Shown in pieces: positions 39,000 to 50,524 of a DNA stretch of 64,000 bases. The notes below the pieces were generated by a model, which saw nothing but the letters and a program-made list of their open reading frames with translations, was not told the origin of the DNA and ran no database searches. The DNA is from Guadua angustifolia. Its lineage: Eukaryota; Streptophyta; Magnoliopsida; Poales; Poaceae. A program made the position numbers and the translations under genes. The first letter of the stretch is position 1, and each line of letters starts with the position of its first letter. The stretch is taken from positions 9,672,001 through 9,736,000 of the forward strand of contig CM070511.1 in assembly GCA_036346375.1 (NCBI GenBank), in the 5' to 3' direction.

Positions 39000-39282
39000 T
39001 TTTAGCGAAGCGAAAAATAAGTAATTTTAAATCGGTCACAACTCAGCAAGCGAAAATAATAACGTTGGACCGGAACCCTAACAGTGTTTACTTTAAATCG
39101 GTTTCTCGGTACGAAAATAAAATAAATTTCGTGGGCTACATAGGAGCCGATTTAAAATTGATCCATAACTTTAAATCGGCGGGTTTTGGTAGTCAGAAAA
39201 TTAATTAAATTTAAATCGGCTTTATTAAAAGCTGACGAAAGTAAAATGGCCGACGAAAAAGTTCAGGATTCCTGTAGTGAGT

Positions 39283-39766
39283 GTTATGACCATTTTGAGA
39301 TGAGTTTAAATGCTAATACTTGTTTTTTGGAAGAATCTATGTTGCCTACTTAATTATCTTTGTTTATGCAAACACATATACATAATCTGAGTAGTGTAGT
39401 TGAAGCATGGAAGGCAACTAAAATCTTTTTGTCCACAATACTTTAGTTTGATGCTATGAACATAACATGTGCACATATAGCTGAATTGAGTTATTTGCTA
39501 CAACCTTTAGAACTACATGATAATCATTCGCCCACTAGTTTTCAAAAGTCGATGGCAACTTTTCTCGATATGAGGGGGAATGGTGTGCATGTGATTCATC
39601 TATGAACATCATATGGTTGTCATGTACAAATATGAGAAATAATAACATAATTAATAGTCACATATGTCATAACTATATGTTGTTTCCTACACATGTCATT
39701 ACTGATTTGACTTATATATCATATATTTTTTACTGTGCTATATATCATCATATTCTAAAAGGGAAT
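39283..39766. other. Spacer between CACTA and Copia
   Basis: AT-rich DNA, continuous with 45149 onward once the Copia element is removed. No gene seen. Confidence 0.4.
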
Positions 39767-39771
39767 GTAAA

Positions 39772-39955
39772 TGTTAAGGCAATATCCTGGTTTCCTAATA
39801 TAAGAGATTACTAATACCTTGTATAGGCTTTTCTTGCCTTGTATATGTTTTCCTTGTATACCCTTGCCTTGTATAGGCTTTTCTTGTATACCCTTGTATT
39901 CATGTATATATTCTGGCTATTGGCCTCATGATCAATATAAGTGCTATTCATAACA
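39772..39955 (+). repeat. 5' LTR of the Copia element
   Basis: 184 bp starting TGTTAAGGCAATATCCTGG and ending CTATTCATAACA. It has internal repeats of ccttgtataggcttttcttg. Confidence 0.95.
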
Positions 39956-39967
39956 TGGTATCAGAGC
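39956..39967 (+). other. Primer binding site of the Copia element
   Basis: TGGTATCAGAGC, complementary to initiator tRNA-Met, abuts the 5' LTR. Confidence 0.9.
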
Positions 39968-40585
39968 CATAATTAGGGTTAGGTTTTCTCTCCTCCCAAA
40001 CAAACGATCCTGGTGTCGCACTTGCACCTTCGTCGTTTTTTTTTCGGATCGGCTCCGTTCTTCGTTTCGACGGTTCTTCCGATCGATTTTAAATCGATCT
40101 AAATGCTTGGTGCCTGAGTCTCTTCCGTGGGTTCTCTGCTCTCGCTGGCGGTTCGTTCGGTGGCATTTGTCCCGCCTCGTCATCCGCCTCGGCTCTGCCT
40201 CCGTCCACGCTGATCGTCCGCTTGCTTGGCTCACTTTGCCGCGCCTCGTCGTCCGCCCACCAGCTCGCTTGCCCGCTTGGCCGCCCCCCTCAGCGCATCC
40301 GCGACGGCGCTGCCGTCTGTCCGGGTCACGTCCGCGTCGCTTCTACCCCGGCGGTGGCCCTACGGCCTTCGTTGGTCGCGCTGGTCTTTGTGGCGGCTCG
40401 CGCCGCTTTGTTCGGCCAGCCATCGGTTTGTCTCCACGCGAGCTGCGATCGGTGGCCTTCTGTAGCGCCGCCCGACCCTATGTTTTCGGTATTTCTCCTC
40501 TCGTGACTGTTAGGTCACGCCGCTCTAAAAAAACGCCTGCGCTATTCTATTTGCGCTCTAGCCGTCGGCCGTTCTTTGTTACGTG

Positions 40586-43500
40586 ATGGCGCCCTCTTCG
40601 TCTTCTTCGGCGGTGTTCTGTTCTCTGTTGCCGGTGTTGTTTGATGGTACCAACTATCGTGGTGGGTTTCTCACATGCGTCTTCATATCGTGGCCTTCGT
40701 CTTTGGGATTTTTTCTTGGCGAGCTTCCTGTCGCCTCGTCCTCTTGCTCCAAAACAGCCCGTGATTCCAGACAAGGTTACTGATGCAGATAAAGACAAGC
40801 TACTTGCAGATTATGAGGACAGTCTGGTATCTTATGAGTCTCAGTTTAGTGCTTACAGGGCATGGTTCGATGAGGATGCTAGTCTTTGGTTACATTACAT
40901 TTGCTAGCATGGAGGCTCGTTTAGTGATGACATTGTTGCATTTGAGAGTGCTCATCGGATGTGGTCTTTTCTTCGTGATCGTTATGAGCCCACCGGTCGA
41001 TCTACCTATCTTCTTTGCTATTAAATCGGGAAGCGGCTTCTCCGGCTGAGGTGATTCTAGTGTTGATGAGTTCTACACCGGATATACGCTATATGGCTTC
41101 ACTTGATGCGCTTGGTCCTCGGTTGTCACCTAGTACATGTCGGTTACTGTCGAGGCGAAGTCGATCTTGAGATCGTCGCACTTATGACTTCTTGACCGGC
41201 CGTGATGAGTTTGAGCCTCTTCGTGCTCGGCTTCTTGCTCATCATCCACGTGTCTCGTTGATGGATGCTCTTGCCGATGTGCGCAACGAGGAGACTCGTC
41301 TTCGTCTTCTTTGATCTGCTGCCGTCATCTTGATTTTGGTCGCTTTCGTTCTTGACGCCTCGACCGTTGCTCCTCCACTGTTCTGCGTCGGACCCTCTCC
41401 TTCTGCTTCGTCTTTGGGTGGTGGTCTTCATTGCATTCATTGTGGGAAAAGTGGCCATGTGGAGGCTTTTTGTCTGAGAAGAAGAAGGAGCAGAGGGCTC
41501 AAGCTTCGCCGTTCTTCACAGGGTTACGATAGTGTCGATCTTGGAGGCTCTCGAGAGGGTTCTAATGATCCATCACCCAGAGATGCTCATGCTCCTTCGT
41601 CGCCTTCTTTGCCTCTGCCGTCCGGAGCCGCTAGTGTTGTGACTTCGACCTACTGACCGCTGATTCTGCTGCTTTGCTTCCTTGTCTTCTCTTGAGGGCC
41701 ACCTTCGCTTCTCTTCTAGTACTCATGCATGGATTCTCGATTACGGTGCTTCTTTTCATATGACTCCTCATTGCACCTATCTTTCTTCCATCGTCCTTGT
41801 TCTCGTTCTCTTCACCGTTCATCTGGTGATGGATCCCCTCATGCATTCTTTGGGCAGGCACCCTTTGTCTAACTCTTTTCATGTTCTGATGTTTCACATG
41901 TTCCAAACCTAACCATGCACTTATGTCCGCCGCCTTCTTGATCATGATCGTGTTATTCTTGATCGACTTTTGCTATGTTCAGGATCGTCGCCTGAGTCGC
42001 TTTGGTTGGTCTCGGCCCTCGCCGCCGTGACTCTCGGCGTCTCTGGGAGCTTGGCTGGCTTCATCTTTCTTCCGCTGCACTGCCCGATCCTGTCGGCTCC
42101 GCTTTGGTATTTCGTCCCCTTCGTCTTTTCTTGATGGCATCATCGGTGGGTCATCTTTGTGGCTCCGTCTGTCTACTTTGATTAAATCGTGGTCTCTTAG
42201 GTTTGGTTTCGGTCATGAGTCCTTAGCCCGATGTCGGGGTTGTCGATTGGGAAGCGATTCACTTCCTTATCATTCTAGTGAGTCGATGTCTGGCGTCCTT
42301 TTGATCTTGTTCACTTTCGGATGTATGGGGTCCGCTCCTTTTGTTTCCAAAGGAGGTCACAGATATTATATTATTTTTATAGATGATTTCTCTCGCCACA
42401 CATGGATTTATTTTATGAAAAATCGTAGTGAGGCTTTATCCATCTATAAAATTTCTCTGCTATAGTTCGCACTCATTTCGACACTTCTATTCGTGTTTTT
42501 CGTCTTGACTCTGCGGAGAGTATCTTCTGAGGCTCTTCGTCGAGTTCTTTACGAGCAAGGTACTCTTGCTCGATTTTCTTATCTCCCGTGCTCATGCTCG
42601 AAATGGTGTTCTTGGCGCAAGCATCGTCATCTCCTTGAGACTGCTTTCGTGCTCTCATGCTCGCTTCTTCTGTTCCCCCTCACTTTTGGGCTGAGGCTGT
42701 TTCTACTGCCACTTATTTGACTAATATTCAGCCTTCTTCCGCTCTTCAGGGTGGTGTTCCTTTTGAGCATCTTTGTAATAAGGTGCCTGACTACTCCAGT
42801 CTTCGTCTTTTTGGCTGTGTGTGCTATGTGCTTCTTGCGCCTCGTGAGCGCACTAAGTTGACTGCTCAGTCAGTTGAGTGTGTTTTTCTTGGGTATAGTG
42901 CTGAGCACAAGGGATATCGGTGTTGGGATCCGATTGCTTTCGGCGGATGAGGTTTCTCGGGATGTGGTCTTCGATGAATCTCGTCCTTTTTACCCTCGTC
43001 CTTCCTCTGATGCTTCCTCTGCGTCTCTTGTGGGTCCTCTTTCTTTTCTGTTTATCCCCGATGCTGCTATTGCGCGTGTGCCAACTTCCAGATTGGTACC
43101 TTCTTCTGTAGCACCTTCCCCTGTTGTGTCTTCCTCTGACATACCACCTGTGGTGTCTTCTTTGGAGCCTTCTCCTGTGGTTCCTGACTATACTGCCAAG
43201 CCTCCTGTCACACAAGTCTATACACGTCAGCATCCTAAGGATGCTTCTTCTCCGCTACCTTCCTCCGATGTGCCATCTTCTCCTGATGCTTCAGCTTCTC
43301 CCGCTGAATCATCTTTTCCTGTTGGGACATCTGCTCTTGGTTCTTCTTCCCCGGCGGCTTTGTTAAATGCGTGGACATCGGCCGTCGGTAGGTTGATCGG
43401 TATGGTTTTGGCCCGATTACTTGGCGAGGTTTTCTTTGGTACCGTTCTCTCTGAGCGACTTCCTACTGAGATGCTATTCTTCATCTGAATGGCGACTTGC

Positions 43501-44944
43501 GATGTCTGAGAGATTCTTTGCTCTTGGCGGACGAGCACGTGGGATCTTGTTCTGTTCCCCTCGTGTTCGTCCGATTACACGTAAGTGGGTCTATAAGGTT
43601 AAGACTTCGCTCGATGGTTCTCTTAGCGCTACAAGGCCGTCTCGTTGCTCGTGGTTTTCAGCGAGGAACATGGTCGGGATTATGATGAGACCTTTGCTCT
43701 GTTGCTCACATGACCACTGTTAGCACTCTTCTTCTTTGTGGCCTCTGTCAGTGAGTGGTCCATATCTCGACTTGATGTTAAGAATGCCTTCCTTAATGGT
43801 GAGTTGCGTGAGGAGGTCTATATCAGACCACCACAGGGTATTCATTCTGAGGGTATGGTTTGTCGTCTTAAATCGCTCACTTTATGGCCTCAGCGGGCTC
43901 CCGGGCTTGGTTTCAGCGTTTTATACGTCGCTTCTATCTTTGGTTTTTACGCTGGCGATCACGATCTGCTCTGTTTGTGCACACATCGTCTCGTGGTCGG
44001 ACTCTTCTTCTCCTTTATGTTGATGACATGATTATTCTTTGGGGATGATCCGCAGTATATTGCCTTTGTTAAGGCACGTCTGAGTGAGCAGTTTCTTATG
44101 TCTGATCTTGGTCCTCTTCGTTATTTTCTTGGGATCGAGGTTTCCTCCACGCCTGAGGGCTTCTATCTTTCTCAAGCAAAATACATTCAGGGTCTTCTTG
44201 ATCGTGCTTCTCTTACTGATCACCGCACTGTGGAGACTCCTATGGAGCTCAATGTTAAATCTTTTGCGCCATGATGGTGTGCCTCTTCTGATCCTACTCA
44301 AGTATCGTCACATCATAGGGAGTTTAGTCTATCTGGGTGTCACTCGTCACGATATTTCATATGCGATGCATATTACGAGTCGATTTGTTTGGCTCCTACC
44401 CAGCTTCACTATAGTCATCGCCGTGTTACGTGTTATCTTGGCGGCACTATCTCTCGTCGCTGCTTTTTTCCTCGCTCTAGCTCCTTACGACTCGAGCCCT
44501 CTTGTGATGCTACAGGCTAGTGATTCCTCGATCGTCGATCTCTTTACGCCTATTGTGTTTTTCTTGGTGGTTCTCTCATTTCTTGGAAGACTAAGAAGCG
44601 GATAGCGATTTCTCGTTAATCTGAGGTCGAGTTACGTGCTATGGCTCTTGTGACTAGCAGAGGTGACTTAGCTACGGTGGTTGCTTGCAGATTTTGGTGT
44701 TTACGTTTCTATGCCGACTCCTCTTTTGTCAGACATCTTGGTGCTATTAGTATTGCTCGTGATCCCAGAAGCATGAGCTTACTAAGCATGTTGGTGTTGG
44801 CGCTTCTTATACACGCCACATGTTCGAGGATGATATTATTGCCCTTCGCTATGTTTCTTGAGCTTGGTGGTGATTTCTTCACGAAGCGCAAACGAGCTCA
44901 ACATCGGTTCTTTCTTTCCAAACTCAGTGTGTTTGATCCACCTT
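40586..44944 (+). pseudogene. Copia gag-pol polyprotein, frame-broken
   Basis: Recognisable blocks lie in the normal order but in changing frames. A gag zinc knuckle CIHCGKSGHVEAFC is at about 41434-41475. The protease region reads WILDYGASFHMT at about 41731, where the usual catalytic D-S-G is D-Y-G. Integrase parts follow (GGHRYYIIFIDDFSRHTWIY at about 42354, LFGCVCYVLLAPRERTKL at about 42808). Reverse transcriptase blocks are RKWVYKVKTSLDGS (about 43581), RLDVKNAFLNGELREEVYI (about 43769) and YVDD (about 44018). The RNase H end reads EVELRAMAL (about 44624). Stops and frameshifts between blocks, plus the protease change, mean no intact polyprotein can be made. Confidence 0.9.
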
Positions 44945-44959
44945 GAGTTTGAGGGGGGG

Positions 44960-45143
44960 TGTTAAGGCAATATCCTGGTTTCCTAATATAAGAGATTACT
45001 AATACCTTGTATAGGCTTTTCTTGCCTTGTATATGTTTTCCTTGTATACCCTTGCCTTGTATAGGCTTTTCTTGTATACCCTTGTATTCATGTATATATT
45101 CTGGCTATTGGCCTCATGATCAATATAAGTGCTATTCATAACA
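44960..45143 (+). repeat. 3' LTR of the Copia element
   Basis: 184 bp identical to the 5' LTR, preceded by the purine tract at about 44947-44959. Confidence 0.95.
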
Positions 45144-45148
45144 GTAAA

Positions 45149-48041
45149 GATAGATGATAAATACATATACCATGCATACACATTGTCCTCTTTGTTTAGT
45201 ACATTTTCAAATTATCAGAAGTTGAGGCAAAAGCCGAGGACTACTTTTCTTGAAGAAGGGGAGGTTGATGCAGATATGCACATATCTAGTACTTTTTGGT
45301 TTAATATCTTAATTAACTGGAAAGAATTACTAAGCCGCATCAAGTATCAACAAGTGAATCTTTTCCTCAAGCAATCTTCATTTATATGAGAATTATATAC
45401 TATTGTAACATCTCAATTTTTGCTATAGTTCATTTTTTATGCCATTTATTACTTTTATGAATTTTCTATATTTTATTTGAAATTTAAATAACAATTTGGA
45501 TTTACCTTTCTTGCAAATAGTATTTATTTTGGATAAAGTTAAAGTGAGCTTTTACCAAAAAAATTATTTGAGTTCTAAATGTCTCAAAAAAAATTACAAT
45601 TTTTTCTAGAATTTTCCAAGTATTTTTTACTATTTATTTGAATTTATTAGAATTTTTGTAATTATTTTAATAGGAAAATTACTTGAAAATCCAGATTTTG
45701 GCTGTGGGCCAAAACCTTTTGGTCTGGCCCATTCCTTCTGCACCGTCTAGCCCAGTTTCTCTACACCACTCAGCCCGTGCTAGCCTACCCAGCCTGCCTC
45801 TGCATTGAGCCTCTAAAAGGTGGGACACGCCTGTCAATGCATCACCCATGTCCAAGCCTGAGCCTGCACCGTCATGTCCCCTATGGATTCCATTGCCATG
45901 CTCGCTAAGCCATCGACTCCTCACCCAATATAAGGCACGCACCATGGTCGCCTCGACATCCTGAACTCGAACCCTAGACCTAATCGAGCCTTATCACCAT
46001 CATCTCGCCGGATTTTGGAGGTTTGTGCAAGCACCACCGCAGAGAAGATCATCGATTACGCTGTCACCAAGGAACCTCAAGGCTCAAAACTTGGTCTGTT
46101 GGGTTTGCCTTGGTCTAGTCTACCTGGTGTGCACCTTATCACCATCAATTCAGCACAGTGAAGCTTGAGTCATCGTCACTTCTAGCCTCACCGCAGCCCT
46201 TCCAGGTCGTTGGAAGGGAAATAGATCGCGTCACGCGTTTCGCCTCACTAAGATCTCACCAAGGTACCCACCGTTGCCATCATCGATGACCCTAGGGACC
46301 AGATTGTGTAGGATCAAGGATAACCGACTAGAGGGGGGTGAATAGTATGTTTCTAAATTTTTCAGATCTAATTGCAATAAAAAAAATTACTAAGTAAAAA
46401 TTACAATTTTTAAGACGGAGGCATGAGAGTCATAGTGAGATGTGAGGAGAAGATAAAGAAGATAAAGGAGGGGGGCCAGACAACGGTTCAGCAACGAGAC
46501 ATCCCAGGAAAAAGGCATGAAGAGAAAACAGAGAGAAAGAAAAAGAAAAGAAAAAAAGGAAGAAAAAGAAAATAGGAAAAGGCTGGAACATCCACGCATG
46601 ATTTTTTATCTTCCAAACATTGATGCAACATCCACGTATGTTTTTTAATCAGTTTGGTAAGGGCACAGAGCTTGTATTACTTTTCAATTGATAGATGGCA
46701 AGTTATTAAAAAAAGTCAATTTCTTTAGTCCATATTTTTTTTCACATCCATACTTAGCTATTGTGATTTGTGAGGTCTCTATGTTTTAGAAGTTAACATG
46801 AGGCCTCTTTTTATCAAACCAATTGAAATTATTAAATTGTTTGTTGTAAAAAAGATTATGTTGGATCACATGCGAAAATAGGTTTAGACGTGAGTTTTGA
46901 GAAAATTCATTTAAGCTTTTTCTAATGTGATCTTGATACAAGTGTACTCTCTATTTCCACTACTTTTTAGTTAAAGCGATGTGAATTTCACGTGCCATTA
47001 GAGACTGGTGGAGAGTGGTGAGAATGAGAGGGGAGGATATTTTTATGGGTTATGGTGTTCTTGTGGGCCCATCATTACGCACATGCATTCGGCTACAAAG
47101 ATGTTCTTTCATCCTAGACATATTGTGTACTAATTAGGATGTTTCCTTTATATTCATGTTGGACAAACACATTGTCAACTACTAAATATGTACTTAGCTT
47201 GACATGTGTGCATGAGAATTCTAATGTTCATTGTACAATTTTGATCACACTAGATGATATGCATCACTACCTTTTGGGACTTTATTGCAATGCACGAGAA
47301 CCTTAATAACTAGTGTTACTTAATGGAAGGAGTTAGTAGCAAAGCACCGCCACCAAATTAGTATTGCATAAAGTTCTAATGAAAATGACTTGTTATGGAC
47401 CTAGCTACCTAAATAGATGGGAGGATGATATCGGGTACTTGATCTTCATGACATAAGGTCAAGGATAACTAGTGTAACCTGACAAGCCGATGGCACCAAC
47501 CAGTGTCTTGATACAGTGACCTATGATAAATGACTTGCCCAACCACACTCTCGTGGTGATTAGTTGGATCCATGCAACTTGACGAACCGATGGTGCCAAG
47601 CACTGTCAAAACAACAACTTGCGACAAAAGAATTCGTCCAACCACAAGCTTGTGACTTCATCTACTTGACCACCAAAAGTAGACATTGCTCTTACAAAAC
47701 CTCCAGAATCACAATAACGATAGTGAAGAACAACTCCCAATTCCCTTAAGATGCACGTTGGCTATCTAGGAAACAAGAGTTTAATTTTCAATATAATTGT
47801 GGTTTAAATTTTATAAGGGAATATGCTAGAATATATAGTGGAAAGGAGGAGGGGTGGCCGTCCATAAGGGTGGAATCCACCTTGGATTCCCCCTTAGCTG
47901 AATAGGAGTAGGGCTCATCCTCCTTCCATAACTCAACTTTCTATATTTTAGTTAATTTCAACCAACAAGATTCTTGATACTCGTCAACCTGATTAAACAT
48001 AAAAGAAAGCCGATTCTGGTCTTATCTTAATGGAGTGAAAT
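45149..48041. other. Repeat-rich intergenic DNA, no gene
   Basis: At 45404 a TGTAACATCTCAATTTTT start resembles the Gypsy LTR start seen at 3846, so 45404 to about 46320 may be a relic LTR; its interior is first AT-rich, then GC-rich (45690-46280). A G-run (agaggggggtgaatag) lies at 46330-46346 and a purine-rich tract at 46500-46575. 46580-48041 is AT-rich with no recognisable protein. Confidence 0.4.
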
Positions 48042-48046
48042 AGAGG

Positions 48047-48989
48047 TGTCGGTGTACTTTGCACCAAGATACCCTCTCCGCCGTAGAAGTAATAGGCCCA
48101 GAAAGTGGCCTGGCCCAGTTTAAAGCCCACATGGCCCCCCGGAGAGCAGTCTAGCGATCACGCCCTCCTCGCCGAAGGCGGCGCCGTGGCGCCACAGCGG
48201 CAGGCTTGGCGGCACGCCACCTTTCGCCCGAGGAGTCGCGTGGCCTCGGCGGCGATCTCGCGATCACGCCACCTTTCATGGCAACAAGCGGCCCGCGTGG
48301 CAGCCTGACGAGCGGGCGGGTGTTTGGCCCCCCTTGTCAGGCCACGAAGGCAACCAAAAGAATGAGGGGAAAGCTTCGCCTCGAAGTTTCCCTCCCCTGG
48401 CACCCCCTGTCAGGGTCATTAATTATGAAGAATTCAGCCTTCGACACGAAGACAGCTCATTCCTCTGACGCCTCTTACCAACCCGTCGCCAGAGCATCCT
48501 GTCCCGGGTGGACCGGGCGAGGCCTCTCACAGACATTAAATGAGGTCCGAAGGGCAAGGCCGCGGAGGTGTGCTTAATAAATGCGTCGTGGGTCGACGTG
48601 GAAGCTGGAATGATGGATGTAATTAATGTGTTGCAGATAAGTATAGCGCCACCTTCTCTCCTGCTCAGGGTGGCCCGTTTATATAAGGGCACCCTAGTGC
48701 ATGAAGAAGGGGGCCGGTCGGCTAAAGCAGAAAGCATAGAAGAACACTCTTGTAACCATTTCCCCATTCTCTCAACGAAGAACCAGCAGGACGTAGGGCT
48801 ATTACCCACACCGGGGGCCTGAACCTGGGTAAATCGCTGTGTCCATCGGCTGCCGATTCCCGGAATCCATCGTCGAGAGACATTAGGGTTTCCAGCAACG
48901 AAGATGCCCTCTACCAAACCATAATTTCTGTCCAAGGGGTAACCCATTCTGTTCATCGGCGGAATCTTGTCAGGCGAAAGACGCCGACA
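48047..48989 (+). repeat. 5' LTR of the non-autonomous element
   Basis: 943 bp with about two GC-rich modules containing gatcacgcc and a TATA box (TATATAAG) at about 48680. The remainder closely matches the 3' LTR. Confidence 0.9.
48680..48687 (+). promoter_or_regulatory. TATA box in the 5' LTR
   Basis: TATATAAG within cccgtttatataagggcacc; conserved at 51472-51479 in the 3' LTR. It is the likely promoter for the element's genomic transcript. Confidence 0.6.
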
Positions 48990-49694
48990 GGGGCGCGCCA
49001 GGTAGGGGGCTAGTGGTTGGCTCATCCGGCCATCTCTCCGGCGGGTTTCGGTCTTCCGTCCAAAGGGACCTTGCACCTGGTTATGGCGTATTCGCACTCA
49101 TCTCGCCAAAGAGGCAGCGGTGGCTCGGCTAGTCTGATCTTGGGTTCACCATGAGGCGGTGTGTCGCTTGAAATCTCCAGTGGCTCTGGCAGAAATTTGG
49201 TTGCCCAGTGGCCTATGATCAGATAAGTTGTTTGTATTGGCATTATTGACTTATTTTCTACGTCTGCACCTCGTTGGATTGAGTTACGCGCGATTGTCGC
49301 TAGCATTGGGAACCTGACGGCTCCTTGTTGGTAAAAGGAGATGCCCAGTGTTCACGTCGTGCAAAGTCGGGTGATCAGGGGGTCGAGTCTGGCACGGTCG
49401 ACTCAAACGCGGCCCGCACACCTCGGTTTAGCTCAACGAAACACCGACTGGTTGTCTCCGCGAGCGCCGTAAGCCCTATACCACCCCTGAGAACCTGCTA
49501 CTCTGCTGCGCGATGCTGCGGTTAGGCTCCAAGAGATCGCAAGAATAAAAGCTCCGAAAGGGCAAAGGCTAGTGACAATCATGCGTAAAGACTTAGGACT
49601 CTATTTGTTGTTACCACGCATGATATATATATATAATTATTGTTTGCGTCATGGCAGCTAAGAGATGCTGAGGCATTGACCCTACCCGAAGAAA

Positions 49695-50048
49695 TCAAGG
49701 CGACGCAACGCGATCAGGCATGCAGGCTCGCTGAGGAGGTCCGGGATGGCGTTCAAGTCTAAGGCCGCGTGCGCGCCCAACCGCCTCAATAAGGGCATCC
49801 CTCGCCTCAGCGAGCTTCGGGATGGCGTCAATTAGCGCATCGACAGCGACGGCGTCGCGGGCGGCGGCGTCTTGCTCGGCTCATTCGGCTATGGCGAGCT
49901 CGAATTCGGCCCAAAGCTCCGCGAGGAGGACCTCCTCGTCCGTAGGCGCCGGTGGTCCACCTCCCCCAGGGCCGAATGCCAGCTCTTCCGTGGGGAAGAG
50001 CAGCGGCGGAGCTTCGTCATCGGAGAAAGAGGAGCGGGAAGAGGCCAT
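49695..50048 (-). pseudogene. Antisense ORF in the non-autonomous LTR element, one in-frame stop
   Basis: A minus-strand frame starts at ATG 50048 (MASSRSSFSDDEAPPLLFPT), has a Gly/Pro-rich turn, then an acidic Ala/Leu/Glu-rich helix-like stretch (DEEVLLAELWAEFELAIAE). A TGA at 49881-49883 interrupts it, and the same frame then continues about 60 codons in Ala/Asp/Arg-rich style to a stop at 49695. A TATA-like CTATATAT lies upstream on the minus strand at about 50335-50342. It opposes the element's own transcription. I do not recognise the protein; antisense ORFs of unknown role are known in some grass LTR elements. Confidence 0.45.
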
Positions 50049-50524
50049 CAAGGGGTTGAGAGAAAAGGAGGCTAAATGTTGCGGGGTGGTAGAAGGTTTG
50101 TAAGGCGAATAGTCCCTCCAGTTCAAGCGTCCGTACCATTCCTATATGCTAAAGGTGGGGAAGCCGAGCAGTTCTCGAATAAATGTGGGCGTGGGAAGCT
50201 GAGGCGCCCCAGTGTCTGCTGGGAGACTGCGCCATTGCAGCAGAAGTGAAGTCTTTCAGGCAAAGAAGACGAAAGGGCAAAGAGCAAAATATGAAGGAAG
50301 CAAAGGCGTGAACTGTTGCGTGGGGGTGTGCGCATATATAGACCCCCCGCGAAGACGGTTCGCGTCCAGGCGAAAGGCATGGCGTTTTGGGTCCCAAGGA
50401 AAATCGGCGGACATGGGGAGGACCGAAGCGGTTGCGTGCGCAGAAGTGGTGGGCCCATCCAGGAACGCACTGGCATTAAATAAGGTTCAGCGGTGGCGCG
50501 TGTTCGGGGCGGCCCGAGGGCTCT

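Larger units (their letters stand above)
26164..39279 (-). mobile_element. CACTA (En/Spm) DNA transposon, 13.1 kb
   Basis: The termini are a perfect 12-bp inverted repeat CACTACAGGAAT. The 3-bp target duplication AGT is at 26161-26163 and 39280-39282. Subterminal regions (26170-26580 and 39000-39260) repeat TTTTCGTCGG-like motifs in both orientations, the expected transposase binding arrays. The coding part reads on the minus strand: a TNP2-like transposase (33159-36613) and a downstream Transposase_24-like gene (about 29880-32790). Both are broken or heavily spliced. Internal tandem duplications lie at 26630-26735, 27771-27889, 28120-28270, 28906-29007 and 31738-31873. Confidence 0.93.
39772..45143 (+). 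mobile_element. Ty1/Copia LTR retrotransposon, 5.37 kb
   Basis: Two 184-bp LTRs (39772-39955 and 44960-45143), TG..CA ended, are identical base for base by eye. A 5-bp duplication GTAAA flanks the element (39767-39771, 45144-45148). The primer binding site TGGTATCAGAGC starts at 39956, directly after the 5' LTR. A G-rich polypurine tract (gagggggggt) ends at the 3' LTR. Integrase precedes reverse transcriptase, the Copia order. Identical LTRs imply recent insertion. Confidence 0.95.
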
